From Perognathus longimembris pacificus (Eukaryota; Chordata; Mammalia; Rodentia; Heteromyidae), in NCBI RefSeq assembly GCF_023159225.1, contig NC_063168.1, forward strand, positions 47,451,062 through 47,515,061: a stretch of DNA of 64,000 bases, given 5' to 3'. The notes beneath the pieces are model-generated. The model saw only the letters and a program-made list of their open reading frames with translations, was not told where the DNA came from and did not search any database. Shown piece by piece: positions 21,097 through 31,490 of this stretch (within the stretch, counting starts at the first letter, position 1; each line of letters begins with the position of its first letter). Position numbers and translations under genes: made by a program.

Positions 21097-21751
21097 ACCT
21101 CCATGGTGCCAGCAGCCCTAGGGACTTCCTGTCCAGAAGCTTTAAACACTACCAGATACTAACGTCTAGTAAGTACTCAATGATGATTCCCGAGGCAGCT
21201 GAGCATCATTTGAGGAGAGACTAGAGTGTCCTCCACAAGCTTGGCAGGCAGCATATGAACAGAGCATTCAAGGAAGCACCTACCTTACATGTCTAGGGAC
21301 GTGTAGCTGTCACCATCTGCCCAGCACGCTGGGGAACCCTCTGCATTTCTTTCCAGGGCCACATCTAGGAAGACTGAATTCCATAATTCTGGCCTTCCAC
21401 TGTCTTCCACACATATATCTTTCTCTCTTGTGCTTCCAAAAGAGCCACTGAGCTTTCACTCTCTTAAATCTGCTGATCCAGAGAGGAAAAAGTAAATCAC
21501 TGGGATGGGGAATCTATGATGTAGTGAACCCTTGCAGAGTTATTTTTCAGTATCTCTGTTATTTCACAGGTGAAGATTTCACTGTAATATCTGGATTCCA
21601 ACCTAAGCTTGTTTTCTGTTTCATCTCCTGCCTGCCACCATCTATGCCCCAGAGCAACCTCAGCCGCTCAAATTATAGATGGATGGTCCTGATGCTCATG
21701 TTGGTGCCTGTGAGGAAGAGGACAAGACATCCAAACATGTTAGCCGACGAT
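21097..21751. other. Unannotated non-coding stretch
   Basis: Nothing recognised before the SINE at 21761. Confidence 0.45.
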
Positions 21752-21760
21752 CAACAACTC
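21752..21760. repeat. SINE target-site duplication, left copy
   Basis: 'caacaactc' recurs at 21973-21981 after the SINE. Confidence 0.8.
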
Positions 21761-21972
21761 TTTTTTTTTTTTTTTTTTTTTTTGGCCAGTCCTGGGGCTT
21801 GGACTCAGGGCCTGAGCACTGTCCCTGGCTTCTTTTTGCTCAAGGCTAGCACTGTGCCACTTGAGCCACAGCGCCACTTCTGGCCATTTTCTGTATATGT
21901 GGTGCTGGGGAATCGAACCCAGGGCCTCATGTATATGAGGCAGGCACTCTTGCCACTAGGCCATATCCCCAG
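21761..21972 (-). mobile_element. ID/tRNA-like SINE, antisense, young
   Basis: A T23 run precedes the full-length antisense element, ending 'cactaggccatatccccag'. A 9-bp TSD and a nearly consensus sequence indicate recent insertion. It landed next to an older composite SINE. Confidence 0.9.
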
Positions 21973-21981
21973 CAACAACTC
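21973..21981. repeat. SINE target-site duplication, right copy
   Basis: Exact match to 21752-21760. Confidence 0.8.
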
Positions 21982-22425
21982 TTTTTGTTGGTAGCACTGG
22001 GGTTTGAACTCAGGATCTTGGACTTGCTAAGCAGATGCTCTACTGGTAAGCTACAGCTCATCCCTTTTATGCATTGGTTATTTTGAGAGAGGACATCACT
22101 TTTCACCCAGGTATGCACCTGGATTACAATCATGGTGTATGCTTCTACTAGAAGCTAGAATGACAGCCCTGTATTACCATGTCCAGCTTCTTCCACTGAG
22201 ATGGAGTCTTGCTAGCATTTCCCCCCCCCCCGGGCTGGCCTGGAACCACACCCCTCCCAATCTCAATCACCTAAGTAGATGGGATGATTGGTGCAAGTCA
22301 CCATACTCAGATCTGGGTTAAGACAGGGTCTCACAAACTTTTTACCTGGACTGGCCTCAATCTCAATCTCAGCCTCATAAATAATTAGGATTACAGATGT
22401 AAGACACTATGCGCAGCTTGGAATC
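21982..22425 (-). mobile_element. Old composite SINE (B1-like + ID-like), antisense
   Basis: Begins with the ID-like module in antisense ('gggtttgaactcaggatctt', 'gctaagcagatgctctactg'). Two B1-like modules follow ('gagatggagtcttgctagca' and 'cagcctcataaataattagg'). Confidence 0.6.
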
Positions 22426-23929
22426 AATAACTGTTTCATCAAGCATTGCTGGGATCCACAATATACTCAGCAATGTAAGAGGGGAATGTAAAGAAAAAAA
22501 AAATCCCTTTGCAGCTACTGCTTTAGAATAACAGAAAAACATGTCCCTTTGCCTTGCTTTCCTTGCAGCCAAGCCCCAGAGGCTTGGGGGTCTCACTTTA
22601 AAGTGCAGAACAAACATCAAGGAATAACACTAAAAACTCAGTGAGCTCCAAGGAGTGCTTTACTATGCACAGCGAGGCCTGCACAGTGAGTCCTGGCCCA
22701 GCCTTCTTCAGAAGTGGCGGAGAATGGGCCAGTGGGAGGAAGGCATGGTCAGAGCCCCCCAGCGGATAGGTCCCCTCCCTCTGCTTCATGGAAGGAGGTG
22801 GGAAGAGAAAAGCAGGAGGGGTCTGGTGACCAGTTTGTTCAGCAGTGAGGCAGGTCATGCTTTATGTAGCAGAACTGATTGGGCATTATTGTAATTCTTC
22901 ATCCCCTTGGCCTTGAGCCCTTGGTAAGACTTCCAAGAGGGAAGTTTCACAGAGGAAGAAAGCCAGGTTAATTCCAGCAATAAGAAGATGCCTGGCCTGG
23001 GGTGGGAGGGGGGGTTGGAAGCTGAAGGGTGGTTGTAGGAAGACTGGGTGCTTTGAAGCCAAAGTACTTGCTTCTCAGGAGAAGTTTAAATCCTGAGGGA
23101 GGCCCGTGAACACTGCCTGGCGCCAGCCAAGCTTACACAGGGCTCCTGTCCAGATGGAAAACGTGTAGAGAGGGAGGGAGGAGGATGAGGAGAGGCTTGG
23201 GGCTGCTGGAGTTGAGTGATGAGCATCAGATGGCAGAACTAGTTCCTGTGGGCTTCGATGATGCTGGAATGAGACACAAAGATTAGTGACTTCCAGGTGA
23301 GAAAGAACTTGGTGTTTTGGAACAAAATTTCCGCCTGGTTCCCTGGGAGTTCAGTTTGTGCTCCCTCAACTCCGGACCTTTGCTCACGACAATTCTTCCT
23401 TCCTACCTTCCATGAGTCCCAAATCTACCAGGCCAGCTGCAGCCTCACCATCTTCCTGAGACCCTCCCTACCATGTCACTGGGAACCTCCATCCTGCTGG
23501 CATGGAGTAAGCAGGAGCAATGGGAGTGGAAGATTAACCTGGGATTGGTATTTAGGATGAATCTTCTCTTCTTAGAGCCTTGTGGTGGGGGGACAAAGTC
23601 TTAACAATTAATATGTTCAAATACTATATGGAGTAAAATCCAAAATTTTGGAAGGAATGCTTAAATAACTTCAAAGTCACTTCATGAACCTGAAGGCTCA
23701 CTCCTCAGTAGGTACCTGCTTACTCTTCCCCACCCGGAAAGGACAGACGAGTTTGAGGAATGGGTGATATGATGTACCACTTTCTTAATAGAGCCTGGAC
23801 CATGGGTAGCAGAAGCCTGGTTAAGAACAAACAAGGCAAGCAGGGCGAGTATGATGCTACTTGGAGTGTGAGGTAGGAGGATGTCCATTCAGCCAATGGG
23901 GTAGAGGTTGGGAGCTAGACTCTATCTCA
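22426..23929. other. Unannotated non-coding stretch
   Basis: No dispersed repeat or exon recognised over about 1.5 kb. Purine-rich in places (22980-23250). Confidence 0.45.
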
Positions 23930-24140
23930 AGTAACAAGCATAGCTATAATTTCAGCTACACAACAGACTTAGATATGTGGAGCTATGCCTGGCTAGCCCT
24001 AGGCACAAACAAAAGCCTTATCTGAAAAAAAAAAAACTAAAAGCAAAAAAGGTATAGGGTGTGGTTCAAGTAGTAGAATGCTTGCCTAGCAAGCACAAGG
24101 CCCTGAGTTCAAACCCCTAGATGGTTCCCCCAAAGCAAAT
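23930..24140 (+). mobile_element. Composite SINE (B1-like + ID-like)
   Basis: B1-like 'ctataatttcagctacacaa' and an A-rich linker, then ID-like 'gtggttcaagtagtagaatg', 'cttgcctagcaagcacaagg' and 'ccctgagttcaaacccctag'. Confidence 0.65.
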
Positions 24141-24194
24141 AGAAATGCCTTCATTAAATTGCCCTTTGAGTGGCATTTGTCTCCTAGCTGTAAT

Positions 24195-24370
24195 AGTCAC
24201 ATCACACATTTCATTTCAATCAACCCTCACAAATCAATGAGGTAAATAGGACTCCATTTTGCAGTTGGTGTGTGAAGTCACAGAGATGTCAAATAACTTT
24301 TCCCAAGCCAATAAGGAAAATCAGAGGCTAGGACTGGGCTTGGAACAGATGCTTAGCTACTACAAGCATG
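24195..24370 (+). mobile_element. MIR SINE
   Basis: 'aaccctcacaaatcaatgag', 'gactccattttgcagttggt', 'tgtgaagtcacagagatgtc', 'aaataacttttcccaagcca' and 'aggactgggcttggaacaga' follow the MIR core and 3' half closely in sense. Confidence 0.8.
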
Positions 24371-25557
24371 CTACTGTGAGTATCTTAAGGAAGAGGCTTA
24401 TATAGCACATGCCTTGGTGCCTCATCCCTACAAGCAATTCTTATGCTGGTGCCAAATGTTGGCCTCCACTGCGCAGGAACAGCCCCCGCTCAAGTGGACA
24501 TTCAGTTTACCTAGTGCCTCCTTTCCATCCTGGGGCTCATGGGCCAGAAATGTGGGGACTTCACCCTCTGTACCAGCATCTGAAGGGTTTTGCAGAGCTA
24601 ATGCACTGGTTTGGGAATCACCAAATGTCGATAAGCATTTCAAATCAGATTAGTGGCTGCTTGTCCAGCTCTCTCTGCACAGGAGAAGTCGGGGTGAGGA
24701 ATCAAGGCCCCAGCCCCTGTGCTGGGCCAGTTTGTCTCCAAGAACTCCCCCATCCCTAAGTGTCCTGCTTGATACTTTGCTTTGCAGTCATAATGACAAA
24801 CCCTTGTTATTCTTAGTAATACACACCACTTCTATCACTTCATTCAGTCCTATAGCTTTTTATGAGGTAACTGACTTAGGAAAATCAGCCCTGCTGAAGA
24901 GGTGGAGGAAAAAGAGGCTCTTTACTTGTTTCCCTCTTTCAGTCTTTCCTTAACTCTTCCTTACACAGGTTTTGACACTGCACACACACTTTTCCACTGT
25001 CTGGCCAGATTTGTTCCCTCTCTCAAAAGGCCCTTTTAATTTTATACTATACAAATTCATGTCTCTGAGACTTGCCCATTCAGATCAAGTCCTAATGTTT
25101 TCTTTGGCGGGGAGCACACCGCTCCACTGCAATGGATCTGATGAGTCCAGTGGGTCTCAGTGTTACTTTTCAGGTGTCATGAGAGCTGCTGGATCCTTTC
25201 CCAGGCTCCCAGGACCTGGGAGCACCCTGCATCCTGCCTCTCCCAAGCTCACCAGCTTTCCAAAGCAGTGCCGTGAGGACCAGCGCTTGCAGGAGTGTTG
25301 CTGAGGTTCTTCACTCTCTCTACAATGCACTCAGCCTGTGCTTCTTGCCTTTACTTTCCTCTCCCAGCCATCCCTGCTGGTGACTCTGGTCACCCAATAT
25401 AGAAGAAGAGAATTTATACATACATCCCATCAGGATTTAACTTATACTACTCTATCCATCGTCCCAGGCACATAACAGAGAACAGTACACCCAATAGGTC
25501 CAGTCCTCATAGTGCTTCTATTAAGATTCATCTGATCAGCTTTAAAATGAAAGGGTT
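24371..25557. other. Unannotated stretch, possibly with L2 traces
   Basis: Parts of 24820-25120 have the loose feel of LINE2-derived sequence, but I cannot align them with confidence. No gene seen. Confidence 0.35.
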
Positions 25558-25792
25558 AGTGAGGTGCTGGTGGTTCACCCCTGTAATCCTAGCTACTCAG
25601 AAGGCTGAGATCTGAAGATCACAATTTGAAGTTAACCAGGCCAGGGAAGTCTGTAAGACTCTTATCTCCAAGTAACCATCAAAAAGCTGAAAGTGGAGCT
25701 GTGGCTCAAATTGTAGAGTGCTTACCTTAAGCCAAAAAAAAAAAAGGTAGTACTCAGGCTCTGAGTTCAAACCCCAGTACTGGCACAAGAAG
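25558..25792 (+). mobile_element. Two-module SINE
   Basis: 'acccctgtaatcctagctac', 'ggctgagatctgaagatcac', 'tcttatctccaagtaaccat', 'agtggagctgtggctcaaat', 'ctgagttcaaaccccagtac'. Full family order, with a short A-run in the 3' module. Confidence 0.85.
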
Positions 25793-26129
25793 AGGAAGAG
25801 AAAGAAGAAGAGGAAGGAATGAAGGAGAAGATGAGGTTAAGAATTTAATATGCTCATCCTCTTACAAGGATTGCTCCTTCTTAAAAGTCTAGACAAATAT
25901 GGTTTGATGCAAATAAATGAAGTACTGATGAAATTCCAGGTAAATAGTGGGTGGGAGGAATATCTTGGACCAAGCAATCTCTGTTTTTTTCTAGAACAGG
26001 TTCTTCTAGAGCCTGCTAATCATGGGCCAGACCTGGACTCATACCTCTTTTGAAGGCTCAACAAAGCTAGGAAGGGTGTTTCTTTTTTTTTAAGCTGGGA
26101 GAAAAATAAACAACAAAAGAATATTTTGT
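25793..26129. other. Unannotated non-coding stretch
   Basis: Starts purine-rich (GAA-rich SINE tail), then apparently unique sequence. No feature recognised. Confidence 0.45.
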
Positions 26130-26335
26130 GACATGAAAATGATAGGAGCTACACACACAGTTCAGTGTAAGGTTTCTTGGCACACAGCCACGCCCACTTA
26201 TTTACACATTGTCTCTGGCTGCTTTGACTCATCAACAGCAGTGGATAGAAGGTGTTGCAACACAGAATTGCATGTGGCCGGAAAAGCCCCAAATATTTAC
26301 TGTCTGGCTCTGTACTAAAAGTTTGCTGACCTCAG
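26130..26335 (-). mobile_element. Non-autonomous hAT transposon (MITE)
   Basis: The plus strand reads 'ttggcacacagccacgccca', 'cttatttacacattgtctct', 'ggctgctttgactcatcaac', 'aaatatttactgtctggctc' and 'aaagtttgctgacct'. These match, in order, a widespread mammalian hAT MITE I know by its 'cagccacgcccattcgttta' motif. The sense orientation is a convention. The exact name (Arthur/MER type) is not secure. Confidence 0.7.
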
Positions 26336-26756
26336 CTCTGGAATCCCATGATAGAAGCGACCATTCATTTTCCATGTGCATAAAACTGGGCCTTCCTGGC
26401 AAGCAGGGATTCAACCTTTGTCTTCATTCTGAAGTAGACTGGATGTTGGAGGCTGAAAACCTGTTCCTGATCAGTTTTTTCTTCAAGACACAGACACAGT
26501 CTTTCTGGAAAGTGTTCCTACTGATGTGAGACACCTACCCAGTGGCATCTTCAAGTTTTGTTGTTGGGGTTTGTTTTTGTTTTGCCACATTTGACACAGA
26601 CCTTCACTTAGGAAAGTTCAGGATTTATCTGTGGTCATGGCTCTGCAGACTTAAATGATAATATTTGTGCCTGTGGAAAAAACACAGGTCAAATTCCACT
26701 TCTGCCACTTGATGCAAAGTGTGATGCAAGATGTTTTAACCTACAGATAGAAGCCT
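26336..26756. other. Unannotated stretch with MIR-like trace
   Basis: 26680-26756 ('cacttctgccacttgatgca', 'atgttttaacctac') is faintly MIR-like. The rest is not recognised. Confidence 0.35.
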
Positions 26757-27080
26757 TAGGCTGGGTGTTAGTGGCTCAGGTCGGTAATCCTTGCTTCTCA
26801 GGAACCTGAGATCTGAGGACTGAGGTTCAGAGCCAAGCCAGGCAGGAAAGTCCAGCTGGAAGTGGAACTGTTACTCAAGTGGTAGGGCACCAGCCTTGAG
26901 CAAAAGAAGTTCTGGAACAGTGCCCAGGCCCTGAGATCAAGACCCAGATCAGCACCCCCCCCCAAAAAAAAGGAAGAAGTGGAAGTGTGGTTCAAATGGG
27001 AGGGCACCATTCTTGAATGGAAAAGGCTAAAGGCAAGTGAGAAGCCTTGAGTTCAAGCCCCAGTACTGACTCAAAAACAA
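26757..27080 (+). mobile_element. Two-module SINE with a second ID-like 3' module
   Basis: The normal order runs to 'ctgagatcaagacccagatc' (26930-26950), then C10A8. A second ID-like module then follows ('gtggaagtgtggttcaaatg', 'ccttgagttcaagccccagt') and a CAAAA tail. The 3' module is therefore present twice, by tandem duplication or a second insertion into the tail. Confidence 0.75.
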
Positions 27081-27084
27081 AAAG

Positions 27085-27200
27085 AGGAAGCCTCTGTTCT
27101 CTCATCTGTGAAATGGCCAACTTTGACTACTTTGAGGGCTACTAAGACAAACAAATGTAGCCATGCACGTAAAGGTGATTGCGAGTCAAACAGCAGCTGA
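27085..27200 (+). mobile_element. MIR-like fragment
   Basis: 'ctgttctctcatctgtgaaa' followed by 'tggccaa' is the MIR 3' motif (ctcatctgtaaaatggg). The remainder is diverged. Confidence 0.5.
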
Positions 27201-27655
27201 AGATTATGGTCTCTTCTCTTTTCAGGGGTAGAGAGCGACAGCAGCTGAATTCTCATTTGTGGAGACCAATTGAAGAGTCAAGTTGAGTTATAACCTACAA
27301 TAAAGTTCTCCCTGCCTTCAGTCAGGGTCTCTACCTGCCCTGACCCCCCACTTCCCACCCTCTTACCCCACATCCCAGTACTATTTGCACTCAGCTTTGG
27401 AGAGTCTCAACCCCTTGGAGACACAGCTTCTCACAACCAAGACCACTCACTCCCTGTAGTTCATCCTCTTAGTTTAGAGAAAGCTATGGCTTCCCCTTTG
27501 TACACCCCAGTCTCCTTTGGACACAGGAGGTAGCCTCTGTGGCTTGTGTGTTCTCCCCCCCACCCCGACCCCCACAATCTACAACCTTCTTAGAGTACAG
27601 AGAGTTTATATCCCACTGTGGTCCCCCCAACCATCCCATGCTCAGCAACATTTTT
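27201..27655. other. Unannotated non-coding stretch
   Basis: C-rich around 27340-27380 and 27555-27575. No recognised element or exon. Confidence 0.4.
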
Positions 27656-27900
27656 CATGTATTTAGGGTTGGGAAAGCAGCACAGATTTAAAATTCAAGT
27701 TGCCCTCTTCTCCAGGGCTTTGAGCCCCTTAGGCAGAGGCAGAAGCTATTTCTCTACCACTGCTCACTGTAGTATCATCCTTAGCTCCTCAGTGCCAGGA
27801 GCCTGGTGGAGGCTCAGAAATATTCTTTGAGTGAATGTAAGTAAGTACTTACCTTGGATAAGCACAATTTTCTGCATGCAGTAGGTGCCTAATGCATGTC
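27656..27900 (+). mobile_element. L2-like 3' end
   Basis: 'ctcctcagtgccaggagcct', 'ggtggaggctcagaaatatt' and 'ctttgagtgaatg', then 'gcagtaggtgcctaatgcat', resemble the LINE2 terminal motif (cagtgcctggcacatagtagg...ttgaatgaatg). Confidence 0.5.
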
Positions 27901-28777
27901 AAAAGATGAAGCTGAAAGGTCCACTCCCCAAATTTCAAAGCTAAATGAAGCCGATCCAGGCATATGGATAGGATTTACCTTATCCTTCATATTTTCATCA
28001 AGAACTGGGTTGCCAGGAGATAACTCGAACTTGAGGCTGTGACACTTGACCTGTGAAGTCTAAGATGGTGGATCCGTTAGTTGTGTCTCTTCAAGTCTCT
28101 GGCCAGGAAAAAAAAGTCATGCCAGTGACAAGGCAAGGCTGGCACTTACCACTCCCACCATCGATATGTAAGGGAAAGATATTTTAAGCACAACTGCAGA
28201 ACAGATGTCAAATCCCCAGCCCTGCTTCTGCTGTGGGCTGTTTGTTATGAGTCATGCTGGAGCCCGTTCATTCCAGCACCTATTTTCATGGGAAGCATCA
28301 TTGTGCGGCCAGAAGTCCATGTTGATAGGTGGACTCGGGAGATGAGAACTGGACAGCCTGGCTTCAGCTTCTGCAGGCTCCTGGCTTCTGCATTATCTTA
28401 GGTCACTCATACTCTGTTCCCTTTCTTCCCGCTCCTCCCTCTCCTCTGCCCTCCCCTCCTAAGCTGGCCTCCCACCCTCCTTCCTGCGCCTCCAGGGCAG
28501 ACTATGAAGCACCTGTGTAGGTGAGAGGCAGGCTGCAAATGCTCCTTGCTGGTGGATCACCAAGTTCTGCGAAGGGAAAGGGCCACTTCCTGGACAGCGG
28601 TACACAGGTGAGTGGCCTCCCTGGGCTTCTCCAGACACCCACTCAGGCCAAGGCTTCCCAGAGTCCTGCCCAGGGTTCCTGGCTGGCACAACCATCTCTA
28701 CCCCAGGACCTAGCTGTCAGCTCCTTAATATCCCAACAATGCACGGACAATTTCCTTTCCCCCACTCATCTTTAAAA
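27901..28777. other. Unannotated non-coding stretch
   Basis: Apparently unique. Contains a CT-rich patch at 28420-28500. No exon recognised. Confidence 0.45.
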
Positions 28778-29135
28778 AAAAATGACAAGTAAAACTTATA
28801 TTTATCATGTACAACATGTTGATGCATTATATATTGTCGAATAGATGAGTGAAGTTATTTAACAAACGCATGTACTTGTCTCTTTTCCTTCCTTCCTCCT
28901 TCCCTTCCTTCTCCCCTCATTCCTGCCTTCCCTCCTTCTTCCTCTCTTCCCCCTTTCTCACTCACTCCCTCTCTCCTTCCTCTGTTTCCTCTCCCTTGTG
29001 TCTCTTCTTCCCTGCCTTCTTTCCTCCCCGCTTTCTTTTCTGATGAGAATACTTAAACTCTACCCTCTCTCCAATTTTCAAGTATACAATACATTTACGA
29101 ACTCTAATCACTATGATATACATTCACTCTTTTCT
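28778..29135 (-). mobile_element. Old L1M fragment, antisense, split by a CT-rich tract
   Basis: 'atcatgtacaacatgttgat', then after the pyrimidine tract 'gagaatacttaaactctacc', 'aattttcaagtatacaatac' and 'aactctaatcactatgatat'. These are characteristic of antisense L1M 3'-end sequence. Confidence 0.7.
28880..29035. repeat. (CCTT)n pyrimidine tract
   Basis: About 150 bp of imperfect CCTT/CTTC repeats inside the L1M fragment. Confidence 0.9.
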
Positions 29136-29379
29136 TCTTCTCCTTTAACCAAACCAAACACTGCTGGGGGCGGGGGGAGGTACATAAAGAACTTCGCTAG
29201 AAACTTATAGAAAAACCTGAATACTTGGACTGGGGTTTCCTAAGCCTGGCAGAGGTAAGGAGACAAGAGAGTTGCTCCTTCTCCCTGTTTGTTTTTAATA
29301 TGTTCCAGTGCAGCCATGCTGAGCCCTAGCAGGAGAGGCTAGGGCTTTGGTAAACATGGCTGCTCTCTAGTTTAGCCAT

Positions 29380-29730
29380 CCCGGTCTGTACTTCCACCCA
29401 CAGTGTGGGTCAGTTAGTGCTGAGGGCACTTTGTCTCTTTGGCTATCACCCATCTGTTTAACTTGAGCCTTTTCACAGCCATCACTACATATGTTGACTT
29501 GCATTTCCCTGAAGAGTAACCATGCAATCCAATTCTCCCTCTACTTTTTGTCCCTTTGGTTATGCCCTCTCCTAAAGTGTATTCCGAGTCCTTCACACAC
29601 GTTTAGCTGGCTACAAGCTCTTTCTCAGATATCTGCTGTAAAAATCTTCTGCCAGTCTGTAGCTTGCCCTTGTACTCTCTTCATACTCCTAGGACCCTAG
29701 TGAAATCTTTTTGTAACATAATACTAGAGT
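29380..29730 (-). mobile_element. Old L1M fragment, antisense
   Basis: 'acttgcatttccctgaagag', 'ctctttctcagatatctgct' and 'ttctgccagtctgtagcttg' keep the order of antisense L1M ORF2/3' sequence. Strongly diverged. Confidence 0.5.
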
Positions 29731-29909
29731 GAGGAGGCAGGAATCTATAGTACTACAAGCTGCTTTGACTTGGTTGTATTTCTAAATCACTTTTCCCAAA
29801 AGTCAATAATAATTCAGCACCACAAGGTGCCCTTGTGTCTCTTCCCCCCAAAAAGTAAATCAATACCCTCTTCCCACAAAGTAAATTTTATTCTGACCTC
29901 TGTCAGCCT

Positions 29910-30160
29910 AGATTTGTCCTGCCTGGACTCCTCCTCCACATGAATGGAAGCCAGTAGTCTAGATGGTTGTGTTGCGCTCCTTTTGTTCTGCATTATGTAT
30001 AGGAGATTCATCCACTGTGTGTAATAATAATTTGTTATTTTCCACTGCTATATGATATTCCATGGTATTAATATACTGTCATTTGGGTTTTTTCAGGGTT
30101 GGTGATATAACGAATAAAGTTGATAAGTAAATGTGTAAATGAATGTATTTATATTTTACA
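29910..30160 (-). mobile_element. Old L1M fragment, antisense
   Basis: 'ggagattcatccactgtgtg' and 'gctatatgatattccatggt' match the antisense L1M 'attcatccatgttg...ttccattgtat' region. It continues beyond two inserted SINEs. Confidence 0.55.
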
Positions 30161-30164
30161 TTTT

Positions 30165-30480
30165 GACCATGTCTTTGGGGTAAAGTAGAGAGCACTGGAT
30201 TTGAAATTAGGACCTTAATGCTTCCTAGGCAGCTCTACTACTTACTAAGCTATGCCTCTAGCCCCAGTTTTCACAGGTTATTTTTTTTGAGAAAGGGCCT
30301 CACTTCCTGCCTGCATGTATGCCTAGACTTTGATCCACGTATTTTAGGCTTCCTGTCATTGCTGGGATAACAGACATACACTACTACTCGCAGCTGCCCT
30401 CTGTTGAGATGGAATCTTGTAAACATTCTACCTGGGCCAGCCTGGAATCTTGAGTCCCCCATTCTCAGACTCTCAAGTAT
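30165..30480 (-). mobile_element. Old composite SINE, antisense
   Basis: ID-like module in antisense ('ggatttgaaattaggacctt', 'ctaagctatgcctctagccc'), then two B1-like modules ('gagaaagggcctcacttcct' and 'gagatggaatcttgtaaaca'). Confidence 0.6.
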
Positions 30481-30504
30481 TATTATTGTTGTTGTTATTT
30501 ACTT

Positions 30505-30684
30505 TGCCAGTCTTGGGGCTAGACCTCAGAGTCTGAGCACTGTTCCTGGCTTCTTTTTTCTCACTCTACCACTTGAGCCACAGCCCCACTTTCAGCTTTT
30601 TCTGTTTATGTGGGGCTGAGGAATCAAACCCAGGGCTTCATGCATGCTAGGCAAGCACTCTACCGCTAAGCCACATTCCTAGCC
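30505..30684 (-). mobile_element. ID/tRNA-like SINE, antisense, older copy
   Basis: 'tgccagtcttggggctagac', 'gccccactttcagctttttc', 'ggctgaggaatcaaacccag' and 'ctaagccacattcctagccc' give the full family order with clearly more mismatches than the copies at 3035, 21761 and 46920. Confidence 0.8.
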
Positions 30685-30689
30685 CTCTC

Positions 30690-31115
30690 AAGTAGTGTTT
30701 TAACCATGTCTTTTGATGGCTGAATATCATCTTTGCCCTACTCTATGGAATGGAGTTGCAGGTTATGTAGGTATAGTTCTATATTTGGTGTAAGCAGATA
30801 AAGCTTTCCACAGTGGTGATACCATGCTATAGTCCCAGCCAAAATGTGTATGTGTGTCCACTCCACACGCACATCCTTTGAGCCACAGTCTTTCCAACAT
30901 TTGTTTTATGGTTTGTTTTAAACCTTTACCTCTTTTACAGTATGTTTACCTCCTTGAAGTTTTAATTTCCATGTTCTTGACAACTTAATATATTGAGCAT
31001 CTTTTCACATTCTTATTGGTCAGTGGAATATCCTTTCACCGAGTGCCTGTGGAGTCTTTTGGACATATATAAACATTGGACAGCTTGTGTTTTTTTTTTT
31101 TTTTTTTAAATAAAT
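30690..31115 (-). mobile_element. Old L1M fragment, antisense (continuation)
   Basis: 'tgtcttttgatggctgaata', 'aagctttccacagtggtgat' and 'atattgagcatcttttcaca' follow the antisense L1M order. A T17 run closes the block at 31091-31107. Confidence 0.6.
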
Positions 31116-31116
31116 C

Positions 31117-31308
31117 TTTTTTTTTTTTTTTTTGGCCAGTCCTGGGCCTTGGACTCAGGGCCTGAGCTCCATCCCCGGCTTCTTCCTGCCACCTGAGCCA
31201 CAGCGCCCCTTCTGGCCGTTTTCCATATATGTGGTGCTGGGGAATCGAACCGAGAGCTTCATGTGTAGGAGGCAAGCACTCTTGCCACTAGGCCATATTC
31301 CCAGCCCT
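31117..31308 (-). mobile_element. ID/tRNA-like SINE, antisense, internally deleted
   Basis: T17 start and near-consensus sequence, but the usual 'gctcaaggctagcactctgc' block between 'ggcttcttcc' and 'acctgagcca' is absent (about 20 bp). It is otherwise complete to 'cccagccc'. Inserted into the old L1M. Confidence 0.85.
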
Positions 31309-31490
31309 GTGTGTTTTCTTTTTTATTTGTAGGGGTTCTTTCTATATTTTAGATACAATTACTCTGTCAGATATATGTGTGTCATGAATATTTTTCTCCC
31401 AGTCTTGGTTTGCATTGTTACTGTCTTAATGTTTTTTGTTGATGAATGGATATTTTCAGTTAGAAAGAGGTTCCAATTATCAATCTCTTC
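31309..31490 (-). mobile_element. Old L1M fragment, antisense (continuation)
   Basis: 'gtaggggttctttctatatt', 'tactctgtcagatatatgtg' and 'atatttttctcccagtcttg' are classic antisense L1M sequence. Confidence 0.75.

Noticed and set aside
21524..21994. 156-codon plus frame
   Set aside because: Its second half is the antisense ID-like SINE, the same peptide pattern seen at every antisense copy (3050, 31132, 47076).
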